Source of the DNA: Streptococcus peroris ATCC 700780
Lineage (GTDB): Bacteria > Bacillota > Bacilli > Lactobacillales > Streptococcaceae
NCBI RefSeq assembly: GCF_000187585.1
Contig: NZ_GL732463.1
Coordinates: 1,573,993-1,611,502 of the forward strand
Length of the DNA: 37,510 nt
Reading direction: 5' to 3'
Shown here: positions 8,767-17,062 of the stretch, piece by piece
Position numbering within the stretch: position 1 is the first letter of the stretch
Layout of the letters: each line of letters begins with the position of its first letter
The notes under the pieces: model-generated
Database searches by the model: none
Seen by the model: the letters and a program-made list of their open reading frames with translations, nothing else
What the model was told of the DNA's origin: nothing
Made by a program: the position numbers and the translations under genes

Positions 8767-9459
8767 ATGGCAAAGTTAGAATTATCAGTAAAACGCCAAG
8801 CGTTTGTCAAAAAAGCAGAGGAATATTATAATGCTTTGCGTACGAATATCCAATTAAGTGGAGATAAGTTAAAAGTGATTGCAATTTCTTCAGTTAGACC
8901 TGGAGAGGGGAAGTCTACAACTTCAATCAATATTGCATGGGCTTTTGCGCGTGCTGGCTATAAAACACTCCTTGTTGATGCAGATATTCGAAATTCTGTT
9001 ATGTCCGGAGATTTTATGTCAAGGGAAAAAATTACCGGATTAACTGACTACTTGTCGGGGACAAAGGACTTATCTCAGGGGTTGTGTGAAACAAATGTGG
9101 AAAATTTGTTTGTAATCCAATCTGGAGCCATTTCTCCTAATCCAACGGCTCTTCTTCAAAGTGATAAATTCGAAACAATGATAGACACGTTACGCAAGTA
9201 TTTTGATTATATTATCGTAGATACTGCTCCTATCGGAGTCGTTATTGATGCTGCAATCATTGCGCAAAAATGTGATGCTTCTATTTTAGTGACAGAAGCT
9301 TCAGTAACAAAACGTAGAGAAGTTCAAAAGGCTAAAACTCAATTAGAACAAACAGGAACACCATTCCTAGGTGTTATTCTGAATAAGTTCAATATTCATC
9401 TTGAAAAATATGGCTCCTATGGTTCCTATGGTTCTTATGGTGCTTATGGAAAAAAATAA
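8767..9459 (+). CDS. wze: Wze/CpsD, bacterial tyrosine autokinase
   Basis: A 230-residue BY-kinase that works with Wzd to regulate polysaccharide synthesis. Visible motifs are Walker A SSVRPGEGKSTTS (about 41-53), Walker A' LLVDADIR (68-75) and Walker B YIIVDTAP. The C-terminal tail EKYGSYGSYGSYGAYGKK carries five tyrosines that are the expected autophosphorylation sites. The tail is coded by near-identical nine-base units (TATGGTTCC-like), so its tyrosine number could change by slippage. A GAGG site lies before the ATG, ten bases after the wzd stop. Confidence 0.96.
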   Translation: MAKLELSVKRQAFVKKAEEYYNALRTNIQLSGDKLKVIAISSVRPGEGKSTTSINIAWAFARAGYKTLLVDADIRNSVMSGDFMSREKITGLTDYLSGTKDLSQGLCETNVENLFVIQSGAISPNPTALLQSDKFETMIDTLRKYFDYIIVDTAPIGVVIDAAIIAQKCDASILVTEASVTKRREVQKAKTQLEQTGTPFLGVILNKFNIHLEKYGSYGSYGSYGAYGKK

Positions 9460-9474
9460 GTTAGGGAGTAAAAT

Positions 9475-10845
9475 ATGGAAGGAAGGGGTTTCTATAACGT
9501 AACTCTTGCGTTTTTGCAGAGTATACTTGTGAGCGTATTAGCTTATATATTAATTTCTGTATCAGAAACAGAAATTGTAGCAAAAACTGTTTTTGTCCTG
9601 TATTTTCTTCATTTTGCAGCTTTTTTCCTCAGCGGTTATGGCGAAGATTTTTTCAAACGTAGTCAATCAGCAGAATTGATTGAAATTGTTAAGTACAATA
9701 TTTTCTTTGCCCTGCTAATTAGTTTTTCTAGTTTCTTTTTAAAAGATCAATTTGTTATTTCAAGAAGAGGAATGATTTATTTCCTTTCTCTATATGGGGT
9801 GTTTAATTATATCCTCAGTTTTGTTATCAAAAAATATTGGGTACAATTTAACCATAATTTAAAAGGGAGCCGTAAAATTCTGCTGATAACAGCTACAACA
9901 CGGATTGAAAAGGTGATTGATCGCCTCTTAAACGCAAATGATTTTTCTGGGAAACTTGTTGCAGTAATCGTTTTAGATGATCCAAGTTTTAAACACGATA
10001 AAGTTACTGTCGTCCCACGAGAACAACTCATTCATTATGCGACTCATGAGGTGGTAGATGAAGTTTTTGTGAATCTACCTAGTGAGGATTATGACATCGG
10101 TGGTATTATTTCTCAGTTTGAAACGATGGGAATTGATGTAACGGTAAATCTAAATGCTTTTGATAAAAATTTAGGCAGAAATAAACGAATTCACGAGATG
10201 GCTGGTTTGAATGTAGTAACTTTTTCAACAAAAATCTACAAACCAAGTCATGTGATTGGGAAACGCATTCTTGATATTTGTGGGGCAATTGTAGGACTTA
10301 TTATTTTCGGACTAGTAAGTATAGTACTTGTTCCTATAATTCGAAAAGATGGAGGCCCAGCGATTTTTTCTCAAACTCGCATTGGTAAAAATGGCCGTCA
10401 TTTCACCTTTTATAAATTTAGGTCTATGAGAATAGATGCAGAAGAAATAAAACAACAATTGATGAATCAAAACACCATGCAAGGTGGTATGTTTAAAATG
10501 GACAATGATCCACGGGTGACAGAAATTGGTCGTTTTATTCGTAAGACAAGTATTGATGAGTTGCCACAATTTTGGAATGTTTTAATTGGAGATATGAGTT
10601 TGGTAGGAACTCGTCCTCCAACCGTTGATGAATACGAAAAATACACACCAGAACAAAAACGTCGTTTGAGCTTTAAACCGGGAATCACTGGACTATGGCA
10701 AATTAGTGGTCGTAGTGAGATTACTAACTTTGACGATGTTGTTAAACTAGATGTGGCTTATATTGATGGTTGGACAATCTGGAAAGATTTCGAAATTTTA
10801 TTAAAAACAATTAAAGTAGTATTGATGAGAGATGGAGCAAAATGA
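9475..10845 (+). CDS. wchA: WchA/CpsE, undecaprenyl-phosphate hexose-1-phosphate transferase
   Basis: A 456-residue initiating transferase of the polyprenyl-phosphohexose family. It places the first sugar phosphate, glucose in most WchA enzymes, on undecaprenyl phosphate at the inner membrane face. Four N-terminal membrane segments (about residues 10-120) and a nucleotide-binding-like middle domain precede a membrane-anchored catalytic domain from about 260, with [40 protein letters not shown] and [15 protein letters not shown]. The sequence is very close to pneumococcal CpsE over its whole length. Sugar choice (Glc or Gal) is not certain from sequence. Confidence 0.94.
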   Translation: MEGRGFYNVTLAFLQSILVSVLAYILISVSETEIVAKTVFVLYFLHFAAFFLSGYGEDFFKRSQSAELIEIVKYNIFFALLISFSSFFLKDQFVISRRGMIYFLSLYGVFNYILSFVIKKYWVQFNHNLKGSRKILLITATTRIEKVIDRLLNANDFSGKLVAVIVLDDPSFKHDKVTVVPREQLIHYATHEVVDEVFVNLPSEDYDIGGIISQFETMGIDVTVNLNAFDKNLGRNKRIHEMAGLNVVTFSTKIYKPSHVIGKRILDICGAIVGLIIFGLVSIVLVPIIRKDGGPAIFSQTRIGKNGRHFTFYKFRSMRIDAEEIKQQLMNQNTMQGGMFKMDNDPRVTEIGRFIRKTSIDELPQFWNVLIGDMSLVGTRPPTVDEYEKYTPEQKRRLSFKPGITGLWQISGRSEITNFDDVVKLDVAYIDGWTIWKDFEILLKTIKVVLMRDGAK

Positions 10846-10857
10846 TTTCTTTTGCTC
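10835..10857 (+). repeat. Hairpin spanning the wchA stop codon, next to a repeated 12-mer
   Basis: GAGCAAAA (10835-10842) and TTTTGCTC (10850-10857) form a perfect 8-bp stem with the wchA TGA in its seven-base loop. The 12-mer GGAGCAAAATGA occurs here (10834-10845) and again at 10868-10879, where it supplies the ribosome site and start of wchF. There is no T tract, so it is not a standard terminator. It may tune wchF translation or mark a recombination joint. Confidence 0.6.
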
Positions 10858-10875
10858 TATACAAATAGGAGCAAA

Positions 10876-12048
10876 ATGAAGCAGTCAGTGTATATCATTG
10901 GTTCAAAAGGGATTCCTGCCAAATATGGTGGATTTGAAACTTTTGTCGAAAAATTAACAAAAAATCAGAAGGATACTAGCATTCAATACTATGTGGCTTG
11001 TATGCGGGAAAATTCAGCTAAGTCTGGAATTACGGATGACGAGTTTGAGTACAATGGGGCAATTTGTTTTAACATTGATGTGCCCAATATTGGACCCGCG
11101 CGTGCCATTGCATATGATATCGTGGCTCTCAATAAAGCCATTAAAATAGCCAAAGAAAACAAGGATCAATCTCCTATTTTTTATGTATTGGCTTGTCGGA
11201 TTGGTCCTTTTATCTCAGGAATAAAAAAGGAAATCAAAACTATCGGCGGCACTCTCATGGTTAATCCGGATGGGCATGAATGGCTTCGTGCGAAGTGGAG
11301 TCTTCCAGTTCGTAAATACTGGAAGTTTTCTGAGCAACTGATGGTTAAACATGCTGATCTGTTGATCTGCGATAGCAAGAATATCGAGACTTATATTCAG
11401 AAGGATTACGCTAAGTATCAGCCGCAAACGACCTATATCGCCTATGGAACAGATACCAGCAAGTCTAGCTTGAATAAAGAAGACGAGAAGGTACGGACCT
11501 GGTATGCGGACAAGCAAGTCTCCGAAGGAGATTACTATCTTGTCGTGGGACGTTTTGTACCCGAAAATAACTATGAGGCCATGATTCGTGGATTTATGCA
11601 GTCAAACTCCAAAAAAGATTTTGTCCTGATCACCAATGTAGAGCACAACAAGTTTTATGAACAGTTGCGTAAAGATACTGGTTTTGACAAGGACCCTCGT
11701 GTGAAGTTTGTTGGAACTGTCTACGATCAAGAATTGCTCAAATACATCCGTGAGAATGCCTTTGCTTACTTCCACGGTCATGAAGTAGGTGGTACGAATC
11801 CGTCCCTTCTTGAGGCTCTTGAGTCTACTAAGCTCAATCTCTTGCTGGATGTCGGTTTTAACCGTGAAGTCGGTGAAGATGGTGCTCTTTATTGGGAAAA
11901 AGACCAACTGGCATCAGTCATTGATCAGGCTGAACAATTAGACACTCAAGCAATCGAAGCTCTTAATCAAAAATCTAGTCAACGTATTGCCCAAGCTTTC
12001 ACATGGGAAAAAATTGTCACAGACTACGAAAAAGTATTTAAAGGATAG
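10876..12048 (+). CDS. wchF: WchF-like rhamnosyltransferase
   Basis: A 390-residue cytoplasmic GT4-type transferase with the DUF1972 N-terminal domain, closely resembling WchF/Cps2T, which adds L-rhamnose in beta-1,4 linkage to the first glucose. Visible features are GSKGIPAKYGGFETFVEKL (about 9-27), NPDGHEWLRAKWS, VVGRFVPENNYE, and the nucleotide-sugar site EVGGTNPSLLEALES (about 303-317, E-x7-E type). The frame is open from 10852, but ATG 10876 is preferred because of TAGGAG just upstream (10866-10871) and the family start MKQSVYIIGSKG. The operon's rmlACBD supply its dTDP-rhamnose donor. It is followed two bases later by the next gene. Confidence 0.9.
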   Translation: MKQSVYIIGSKGIPAKYGGFETFVEKLTKNQKDTSIQYYVACMRENSAKSGITDDEFEYNGAICFNIDVPNIGPARAIAYDIVALNKAIKIAKENKDQSPIFYVLACRIGPFISGIKKEIKTIGGTLMVNPDGHEWLRAKWSLPVRKYWKFSEQLMVKHADLLICDSKNIETYIQKDYAKYQPQTTYIAYGTDTSKSSLNKEDEKVRTWYADKQVSEGDYYLVVGRFVPENNYEAMIRGFMQSNSKKDFVLITNVEHNKFYEQLRKDTGFDKDPRVKFVGTVYDQELLKYIRENAFAYFHGHEVGGTNPSLLEALESTKLNLLLDVGFNREVGEDGALYWEKDQLASVIDQAEQLDTQAIEALNQKSSQRIAQAFTWEKIVTDYEKVFKG

Positions 12049-12050
12049 AA

Positions 12051-13199
12051 ATGCAGAAAATTTTATATCTCCATGCGGGTGCTGAAATGTATGGCGCTGA
12101 CAAGGTTTTGTTGGAGCTCATTAAGGGCTTGGATAAAGATGCCTTTGAAGCGCATGTTATTTTACCAAATGATGGTGTTTTAGTGGCTGCTTTAGAAAAT
12201 GTCGGTGCCAAAGTGAAAGTCATCGACTATCCAATCTTGCGACGGAAGTATTTTAATCCTAAGGGAATCCTTGAGTATTTTGGCTCCTATAACCGTTACT
12301 CCAAACAAATTGCTCAGTATGCTAAGGAGAATGGCATTAGCCTTATTCACAACAACACGACTGCTGTGCTTGAGGGAATTTATCTCAAACGGAAGTTGAA
12401 ACTTCCTTTGATTTGGCATGTCCATGAGATTATTGTCAAACCAAAAGCAATTTCTGATTTCATCAACTTTTTAATGGGGCGCTATGCGGATACAATTGTG
12501 ACAGTTTCAAATGCTGTGGCTAACCACGTCAAGCAGTCTCGCTTTGTAAAAAATGAACAAGTTCAAGTCATCTATAATGGTGTTGATAATGCTGTCTATC
12601 ATGAGATAGATGCTGGCGCGGTCCGTGAGCAGTTTGGAGTTGCTCAGGATGTCTTGGTGATCGGTATGGTTGGTCGAGTGAATGCCTGGAAAGGTCAAGG
12701 CGACTTTTTAGAAGCTGTGACGCCAATTTTACAAGCCAATCCAAAAGCAGTAGCCTTTCTAGCAGGTAGTGCTTTTGAGGGGGAAGAGTGGCGAGTGGAT
12801 GAGTTGGAAAAAGCTATTTCAGACTCACTAGTAGCTGGACAGATTAAGCGAATCGACTATTATAGCCAGACGACAGAACTCTATAATATGTTTGACATCT
12901 TTGTCTTGCCGAGTACCAACCCAGACCCACTGCCAACAGTCGTCCTAGAAGCCATGGCTTGTGGCAAACCCGTAGTTGGCTACCGTCATGGTGGTGTTTG
13001 TGAAATGGTGCAGGAAGGTGAAAATGGCCTTCTCGCTACTCCAAACCAGCCTGCAGAATTGTCGAAAGCGATTCAAGAATTGGCTGATAACACCGAGAAG
13101 CGAGAAAAATTTGGCACGGCCTCTGTCAAACGTCAAAAAGAACTCTTTTCATTACAAAGTTATATTCGGAATTTCTCGGAGTTATATAAGAAGTACTAA
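12051..13199 (+). CDS. GT4 family glycosyltransferase
   Basis: A 382-residue GT-B fold transferase of family GT4. It has the N-terminal LYLHAGAEMYGADKVLLEL loop, a central acceptor-side region (LIHNNTTAVLEGIYL, WHVHEI), the donor-domain entry VIGMVGRVNAWKGQGDFLEA and the sugar-nucleotide motif DPLPTVVLEAMACGKPVVGY (about 290-309). It probably adds the third sugar of the repeat after WchF; it resembles second rhamnosyl- or galactosyltransferases in pneumococcal and RPS loci. Donor and linkage are not readable. It begins two bases after the wchF stop. Confidence 0.88.
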   Translation: MQKILYLHAGAEMYGADKVLLELIKGLDKDAFEAHVILPNDGVLVAALENVGAKVKVIDYPILRRKYFNPKGILEYFGSYNRYSKQIAQYAKENGISLIHNNTTAVLEGIYLKRKLKLPLIWHVHEIIVKPKAISDFINFLMGRYADTIVTVSNAVANHVKQSRFVKNEQVQVIYNGVDNAVYHEIDAGAVREQFGVAQDVLVIGMVGRVNAWKGQGDFLEAVTPILQANPKAVAFLAGSAFEGEEWRVDELEKAISDSLVAGQIKRIDYYSQTTELYNMFDIFVLPSTNPDPLPTVVLEAMACGKPVVGYRHGGVCEMVQEGENGLLATPNQPAELSKAIQELADNTEKREKFGTASVKRQKELFSLQSYIRNFSELYKKY

Positions 13200-13200
13200 T

Positions 13201-13842
13201 ATGAACAGTGAAACACTAAAGAATAAACTAAAACCAATCGTTTATCCAATTATTAATTTTATCCCAAGACGACGACTCAAGAATAAGAATTTCACAATTA
13301 TTTGTGATAATTGCTGGGCTGGAAAGGTTTATCAGGAGTTGGGCTTGCCTTATCAGACACCGTTTGTTGGGCTGTTTGTCTTTTCACCTGATTACATCAA
13401 AATGCTCAAGAATTTAAAATATTATTTGAGTGGAGATATCCCCTTAAAATTTGTTAAGGAATCAAAATATATCGAGGACTTTGATAATGCCTATCCACTT
13501 GCCCTTCTTGATGATATTGAACTTCATTTCTTGCATTATGCAGATGAAGAAGAAGCAAGCCAGAAATGGCATCGTCGTTTGGCACGCATTCACTGGGATA
13601 ATCTATATTTCAAATTCAATGATAACGATGCTTGTACTTATGAGTTGATGAAAGAATTTGAAGGACTTCCATACAAGAGTAAGGTGATTTTCTCTTCGAA
13701 GAATTATAGTGACTTACCTTCCTTAGTTCATTTTAAATCAGCTGAGAAGCAAGGATACGTTGGCGTCGATTTAAAAACGTACCACCGCTATTTTAATGCT
13801 GTAACTTGGTTGAATAAGGGTGGAGAGGATCTAACTAAATGA
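13201..13842 (+). CDS. DUF1919 exopolysaccharide biosynthesis protein
   Basis: A 213-residue protein of the DUF1919 family, often found in capsule and exopolysaccharide loci and thought to be a transferase of unknown specificity. Features are the N-terminal TIICDNCWAGKVY (about 32-44, Cys35 and Cys38), a central WHRRLARIHWDNLYFKFND block, and YVGVDLKTYHRYFN near the end. The frame is open from 12976 inside the previous gene, but ATG 13201, one base after that gene's stop, is the natural start. The ribosome site (AAGAAG) is weak, so it is probably coupled to the upstream gene. It overlaps the next gene by ATGA. Whether it transfers a sugar or decorates the chain is unknown. Confidence 0.82.
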   Translation: MNSETLKNKLKPIVYPIINFIPRRRLKNKNFTIICDNCWAGKVYQELGLPYQTPFVGLFVFSPDYIKMLKNLKYYLSGDIPLKFVKESKYIEDFDNAYPLALLDDIELHFLHYADEEEASQKWHRRLARIHWDNLYFKFNDNDACTYELMKEFEGLPYKSKVIFSSKNYSDLPSLVHFKSAEKQGYVGVDLKTYHRYFNAVTWLNKGGEDLTK

Positions 13843-14804
13843 AAAGAATAAGACTTATTATTCCATATTTTGGAAGACTTCCAAAATTTTTCCCTTATTT
13901 TTTGTTGACCGCTAAACGTAATCAAAAAATTGATTTCTTAATTTATACGGATCAAAAGGTTGACCAATTCGAAATTTTAAATGCTAAAAATATAGAATTT
14001 GTAACTCTTTCTTTTGATGATTTAAGAGAAAAAATCCAGTCTAAATTTGATTTTAAAATTTCTCTCAAAACACCTTACAAATTATGTGACTATAGGGTTG
14101 CTTACGGGCTCATTTTTGAAGAAGAATTAAAAGAGTATGATTACTGGGGATTTTGTGATACAGATGTCTTACTTGGTGATATTTATCAATTTCTGGGAAA
14201 GCATAGCTTTTTTGAGAATGATTATGCTCGATATGGTCTTTTTGGGCACCTACAAATATTTAAAAATTCACAAGAGGTTAACTATATATTTATGTCTGGC
14301 CAAGGTTCAAACTATCGATTGGATTATCAAAATGTCTTCACTAATGAGCAAACTTTTATTTTTGATGAGGCAGACGGTATCCAAAAGATTTTTGAAAAAA
14401 CTAATTTCAAACAACTGCAAGATAAATTTTTTGATGATATCGATATTAGTCATTTCTCATTTCGAGAATATGGTGAAAATGAACCTAGACGTTATTATTT
14501 TTGGTCAGAGGAAAATGGTTTGGAATCAATAAATTTAATTGATGGTGATATAGTGGTTAAGCGTCCTCTGTATGCACATTTCCAAAAGAGGATGATTAAA
14601 TGTCCTGAGTTTAAATTAGTCGATTCATTTTATGTTATACCAAATCAATTAGTTATTGGAGAGAAAATTTCTAAGGAAGAACTTTTAGAAGTAACAAGAA
14701 ATAAATTCTATTGGGAATATGTAAAATCAACAATATTAAAGAAATTTAAAAAAGAAAAATGGACACTAGAGTTTATTCGTCATAAATTAAGGATGAAGAG
14801 TTAA
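13839..14804 (+). CDS. Putative glycosyltransferase (DUF6625-type)
   Basis: A 321-residue cytoplasmic protein resembling the DUF6625 family of capsule-locus transferases. It opens with RIRLIIPYFGRLPKFFPYF, and has a DxD-like motif in DYWGFCDTDVLLGDI (Asp107 and Asp109), as expected for a metal-dependent GT-A transferase, then YGLFGHLQIFKN and an aromatic-rich C-terminal part. Its ATG overlaps the DUF1919 stop as ATGA and its stop overlaps the next start as TAATG, so three genes are tightly coupled. It is clearly more A+T rich than wchF and the GT4 gene. Substrate unknown. Confidence 0.72.
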   Translation: MKRIRLIIPYFGRLPKFFPYFLLTAKRNQKIDFLIYTDQKVDQFEILNAKNIEFVTLSFDDLREKIQSKFDFKISLKTPYKLCDYRVAYGLIFEEELKEYDYWGFCDTDVLLGDIYQFLGKHSFFENDYARYGLFGHLQIFKNSQEVNYIFMSGQGSNYRLDYQNVFTNEQTFIFDEADGIQKIFEKTNFKQLQDKFFDDIDISHFSFREYGENEPRRYYFWSEENGLESINLIDGDIVVKRPLYAHFQKRMIKCPEFKLVDSFYVIPNQLVIGEKISKEELLEVTRNKFYWEYVKSTILKKFKKEKWTLEFIRHKLRMKS

Positions 14805-15874
14805 TGGATAATATAGATTTGAGCATTATTGTTCCAGTATTTAATGTTGAAGGTTATTTAAAAAGAGCCCTAGATTCAATTCTTTTGCAACTGTCATCCA
14901 TCACATATGAAATTCTGCTAATTGATGATGGTTCAAGTGATAAAAGTGGTGCAATTTGTGATGAGTATCAAAGTCATTTTCCGAATGTTTTTGTTAGTCA
15001 CATTGAAAATAACGGAGTGGCAGAAGCTAGGAATTTAGGTATTTCTTTATCGAGGGGAAATTATTTATACTTTATGGACCCAGATGATTTCTTATCAGAT
15101 GATTTCTTTGAACAAATATGCCCTAATCTTAATGGTAAATGGGATGTTCTTTGTTTTGGTTACAATGAAATTAAAGAAAACAATAACACTATTTTGTCTT
15201 GTCGTACTCATTCTTATCAGCACCTAGGACTTCTTAAAAAGGAAGAATTTAGGAATGACTTTATAGATCTGTTCAAAACTGATATGATGTATAATGTTTG
15301 GTCGAGAATTTATAACAAAGAATTCATTCTAAAAAATAATATTAAGTTTCCTAGTAGACCAATAGGAGAAGATACTCTATTTAATTTCCAAGTTTATCAA
15401 CATTTAGATAACATCCTTTTTATTGATTCGACTCTTTATAATTATATTGCTGGTAGAAGTGGCTCTGCCTTAACCGAGTTCAATCCTAGGAGAATCGAGA
15501 TTCAATTAGATGAACTCCAAGCTCTACAAAAATTACTAGAACAATTTAAAATTGAAGATGATACACTAATTCAGGAAATTAAGACTAAAATTGTTGCCAG
15601 TGCAGCTTTTCAAATTTCAAATTTAAGTTTGAGAGTACAAGAAAAAATAGAATTATTACAATCTTTAGTTGATAATCAAGCATTTGAAAGTATTTTTTTT
15701 GGAAATAGGAATCAAATAATTGGGTCTTACAAGATGTTATTAAGACGGAAAGATATCTCCTCATCCCTACGGAAATTGTGTATTGATCTTCTTACATCAA
15801 AAAAATTTCGTACCGTTATATTTGTCGAAAAACTAAAAATGAATCCAATCTTACGTAAGATTGCTTTTAAATAG
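14804..15874 (+). CDS. GT2 family glycosyltransferase
   Basis: A 356-residue GT-A transferase. The N-terminal catalytic domain has LSIIVPVFNVEGYLKRALDS, the nucleotide-binding LLIDDGSSDKSG (Asp41, Asp42) and the metal-binding MDPDDFLSDDFF (91-102). A helical C-terminal half follows. This architecture is common among capsule galactosyl-, N-acetylgalactosaminyl- and glucosyltransferases. Donor and linkage cannot be assigned. It starts inside the stop of the previous gene, and the coding sequence is A+T rich. Confidence 0.88.
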   Translation: MDNIDLSIIVPVFNVEGYLKRALDSILLQLSSITYEILLIDDGSSDKSGAICDEYQSHFPNVFVSHIENNGVAEARNLGISLSRGNYLYFMDPDDFLSDDFFEQICPNLNGKWDVLCFGYNEIKENNNTILSCRTHSYQHLGLLKKEEFRNDFIDLFKTDMMYNVWSRIYNKEFILKNNIKFPSRPIGEDTLFNFQVYQHLDNILFIDSTLYNYIAGRSGSALTEFNPRRIEIQLDELQALQKLLEQFKIEDDTLIQEIKTKIVASAAFQISNLSLRVQEKIELLQSLVDNQAFESIFFGNRNQIIGSYKMLLRRKDISSSLRKLCIDLLTSKKFRTVIFVEKLKMNPILRKIAFK

Positions 15875-15907
15875 ATGTGGTTATTTTATTAAGAGTAAAA
15901 AGGTATT

Positions 15908-17062
15908 ATGTTAAAAATTAAGTTTGAGAACCTGTTGGTTATTCTAGTATTGTCCCTAATTGTTGGGTACGATACACTTATGACAACAATGTTAAACAGA
16001 ACGATACCAAACCTTCCGGTTGTTTTATTAATCTGTTTTTCATTATTATTATGTTTTAGATTTATATATATAAAAAAATTTACTTTCTTTTATATCTTAA
16101 CAGCGATTTTGTTATTATTAACTAGCTTAATTGTATTCATGCACACGGGTGGGACTAATTTTCTGCTTTATTCATTATTAATTTTATTATTATATAATGC
16201 AGAAATAGACGTTATCTTAAGAACATATGTTATTGTATCAGGGACGATAGTATTAGTCATTTTCTTATTCTCAAATCTAGGTGTTATTCCCAATTTACAG
16301 TTTGCCCAGATCCGCTCGTCTGGATTAGTAATTAGAAACTCCTTTGGTTTCATTTATCCAACTGATTTTGCGTCCCACTGCTTTTATTTATTTATTGCTT
16401 GGGGATATTTACTTCGTGAAAAATTTATTGTATTGAGAACGTTAGTAGGTATAAGTTTGGCATTTTTCATTATCAAGTTTTGTGACGCTAGGTTGAATGC
16501 ACTTTCCATACTTGTAGCGACAATTATTTTTATTGTAATGTATCTTACTAAAGAAAGGAAATTTATAATTTATCGAATTCTACCTTATTTTGCGGCTATT
16601 TTTTCTTTGTTAATGTTTTACCTATCATATTTCTTCACATGGTCTTCTTCACTATTTGTGAGTTTAAACAACTTATTCAGTATGAGGTTGTTTTTAGGAA
16701 AAAATGCAATAAATACCTATGGCTTACATTTATTTGGAGCAACAGGGGTTAAGTTTATTGGATATGGTGGTACCACAGAATCAGTTTATAGTTACAATTA
16801 TGTAGACTCTTCTTATATTCAAATGTTATTCTACTATGGGGTTGTTCCTGTCGTATTGCTTGTATTTATTTATGTGCTTGCATCAATAAAAATTTATAAA
16901 CAGGGTAAGTTTTTATTTTTGGCTTTATTATCTCTTATTACAATTAATTGTATGATTGAAGCTTTTTGGATAAGACCTGGTTATAATATTTTTATATTTA
17001 CACTTTTTGCTAGCCTTCTTCCAGTTCAATACGAAACAAAAAATAGAATAGAATTATCATGA
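15908..17062 (+). CDS. wzy: Wzy polysaccharide repeat-unit polymerase
   Basis: A 384-residue integral membrane protein with about ten to twelve hydrophobic segments and few charges, joining repeat units on the outer face of the membrane. A long extracytoplasmic-type loop lies at roughly residues 255-310 (SMRLFLGKNAINTYGLHLFG and YGGTTESVYSYNYVDSSYIQ), followed by membrane segments and a short tail, as in O-antigen and capsule polymerases. Wzy sequences diverge strongly, so the call rests on topology, length and position between the transferases and wzx. AAGG upstream supports the ATG at 15908. The stop overlaps wzx as ATGA. Confidence 0.87.
   Translation: MLKIKFENLLVILVLSLIVGYDTLMTTMLNRTIPNLPVVLLICFSLLLCFRFIYIKKFTFFYILTAILLLLTSLIVFMHTGGTNFLLYSLLILLLYNAEIDVILRTYVIVSGTIVLVIFLFSNLGVIPNLQFAQIRSSGLVIRNSFGFIYPTDFASHCFYLFIAWGYLLREKFIVLRTLVGISLAFFIIKFCDARLNALSILVATIIFIVMYLTKERKFIIYRILPYFAAIFSLLMFYLSYFFTWSSSLFVSLNNLFSMRLFLGKNAINTYGLHLFGATGVKFIGYGGTTESVYSYNYVDSSYIQMLFYYGVVPVVLLVFIYVLASIKIYKQGKFLFLALLSLITINCMIEAFWIRPGYNIFIFTLFASLLPVQYETKNRIELS

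Noticed and set aside
12976..13200. N-terminal extension of the DUF1919 frame into the GT4 gene
   Set aside because: It lies wholly inside the well-supported GT4 gene in another frame; ATG 13201 follows directly after the GT4 stop.
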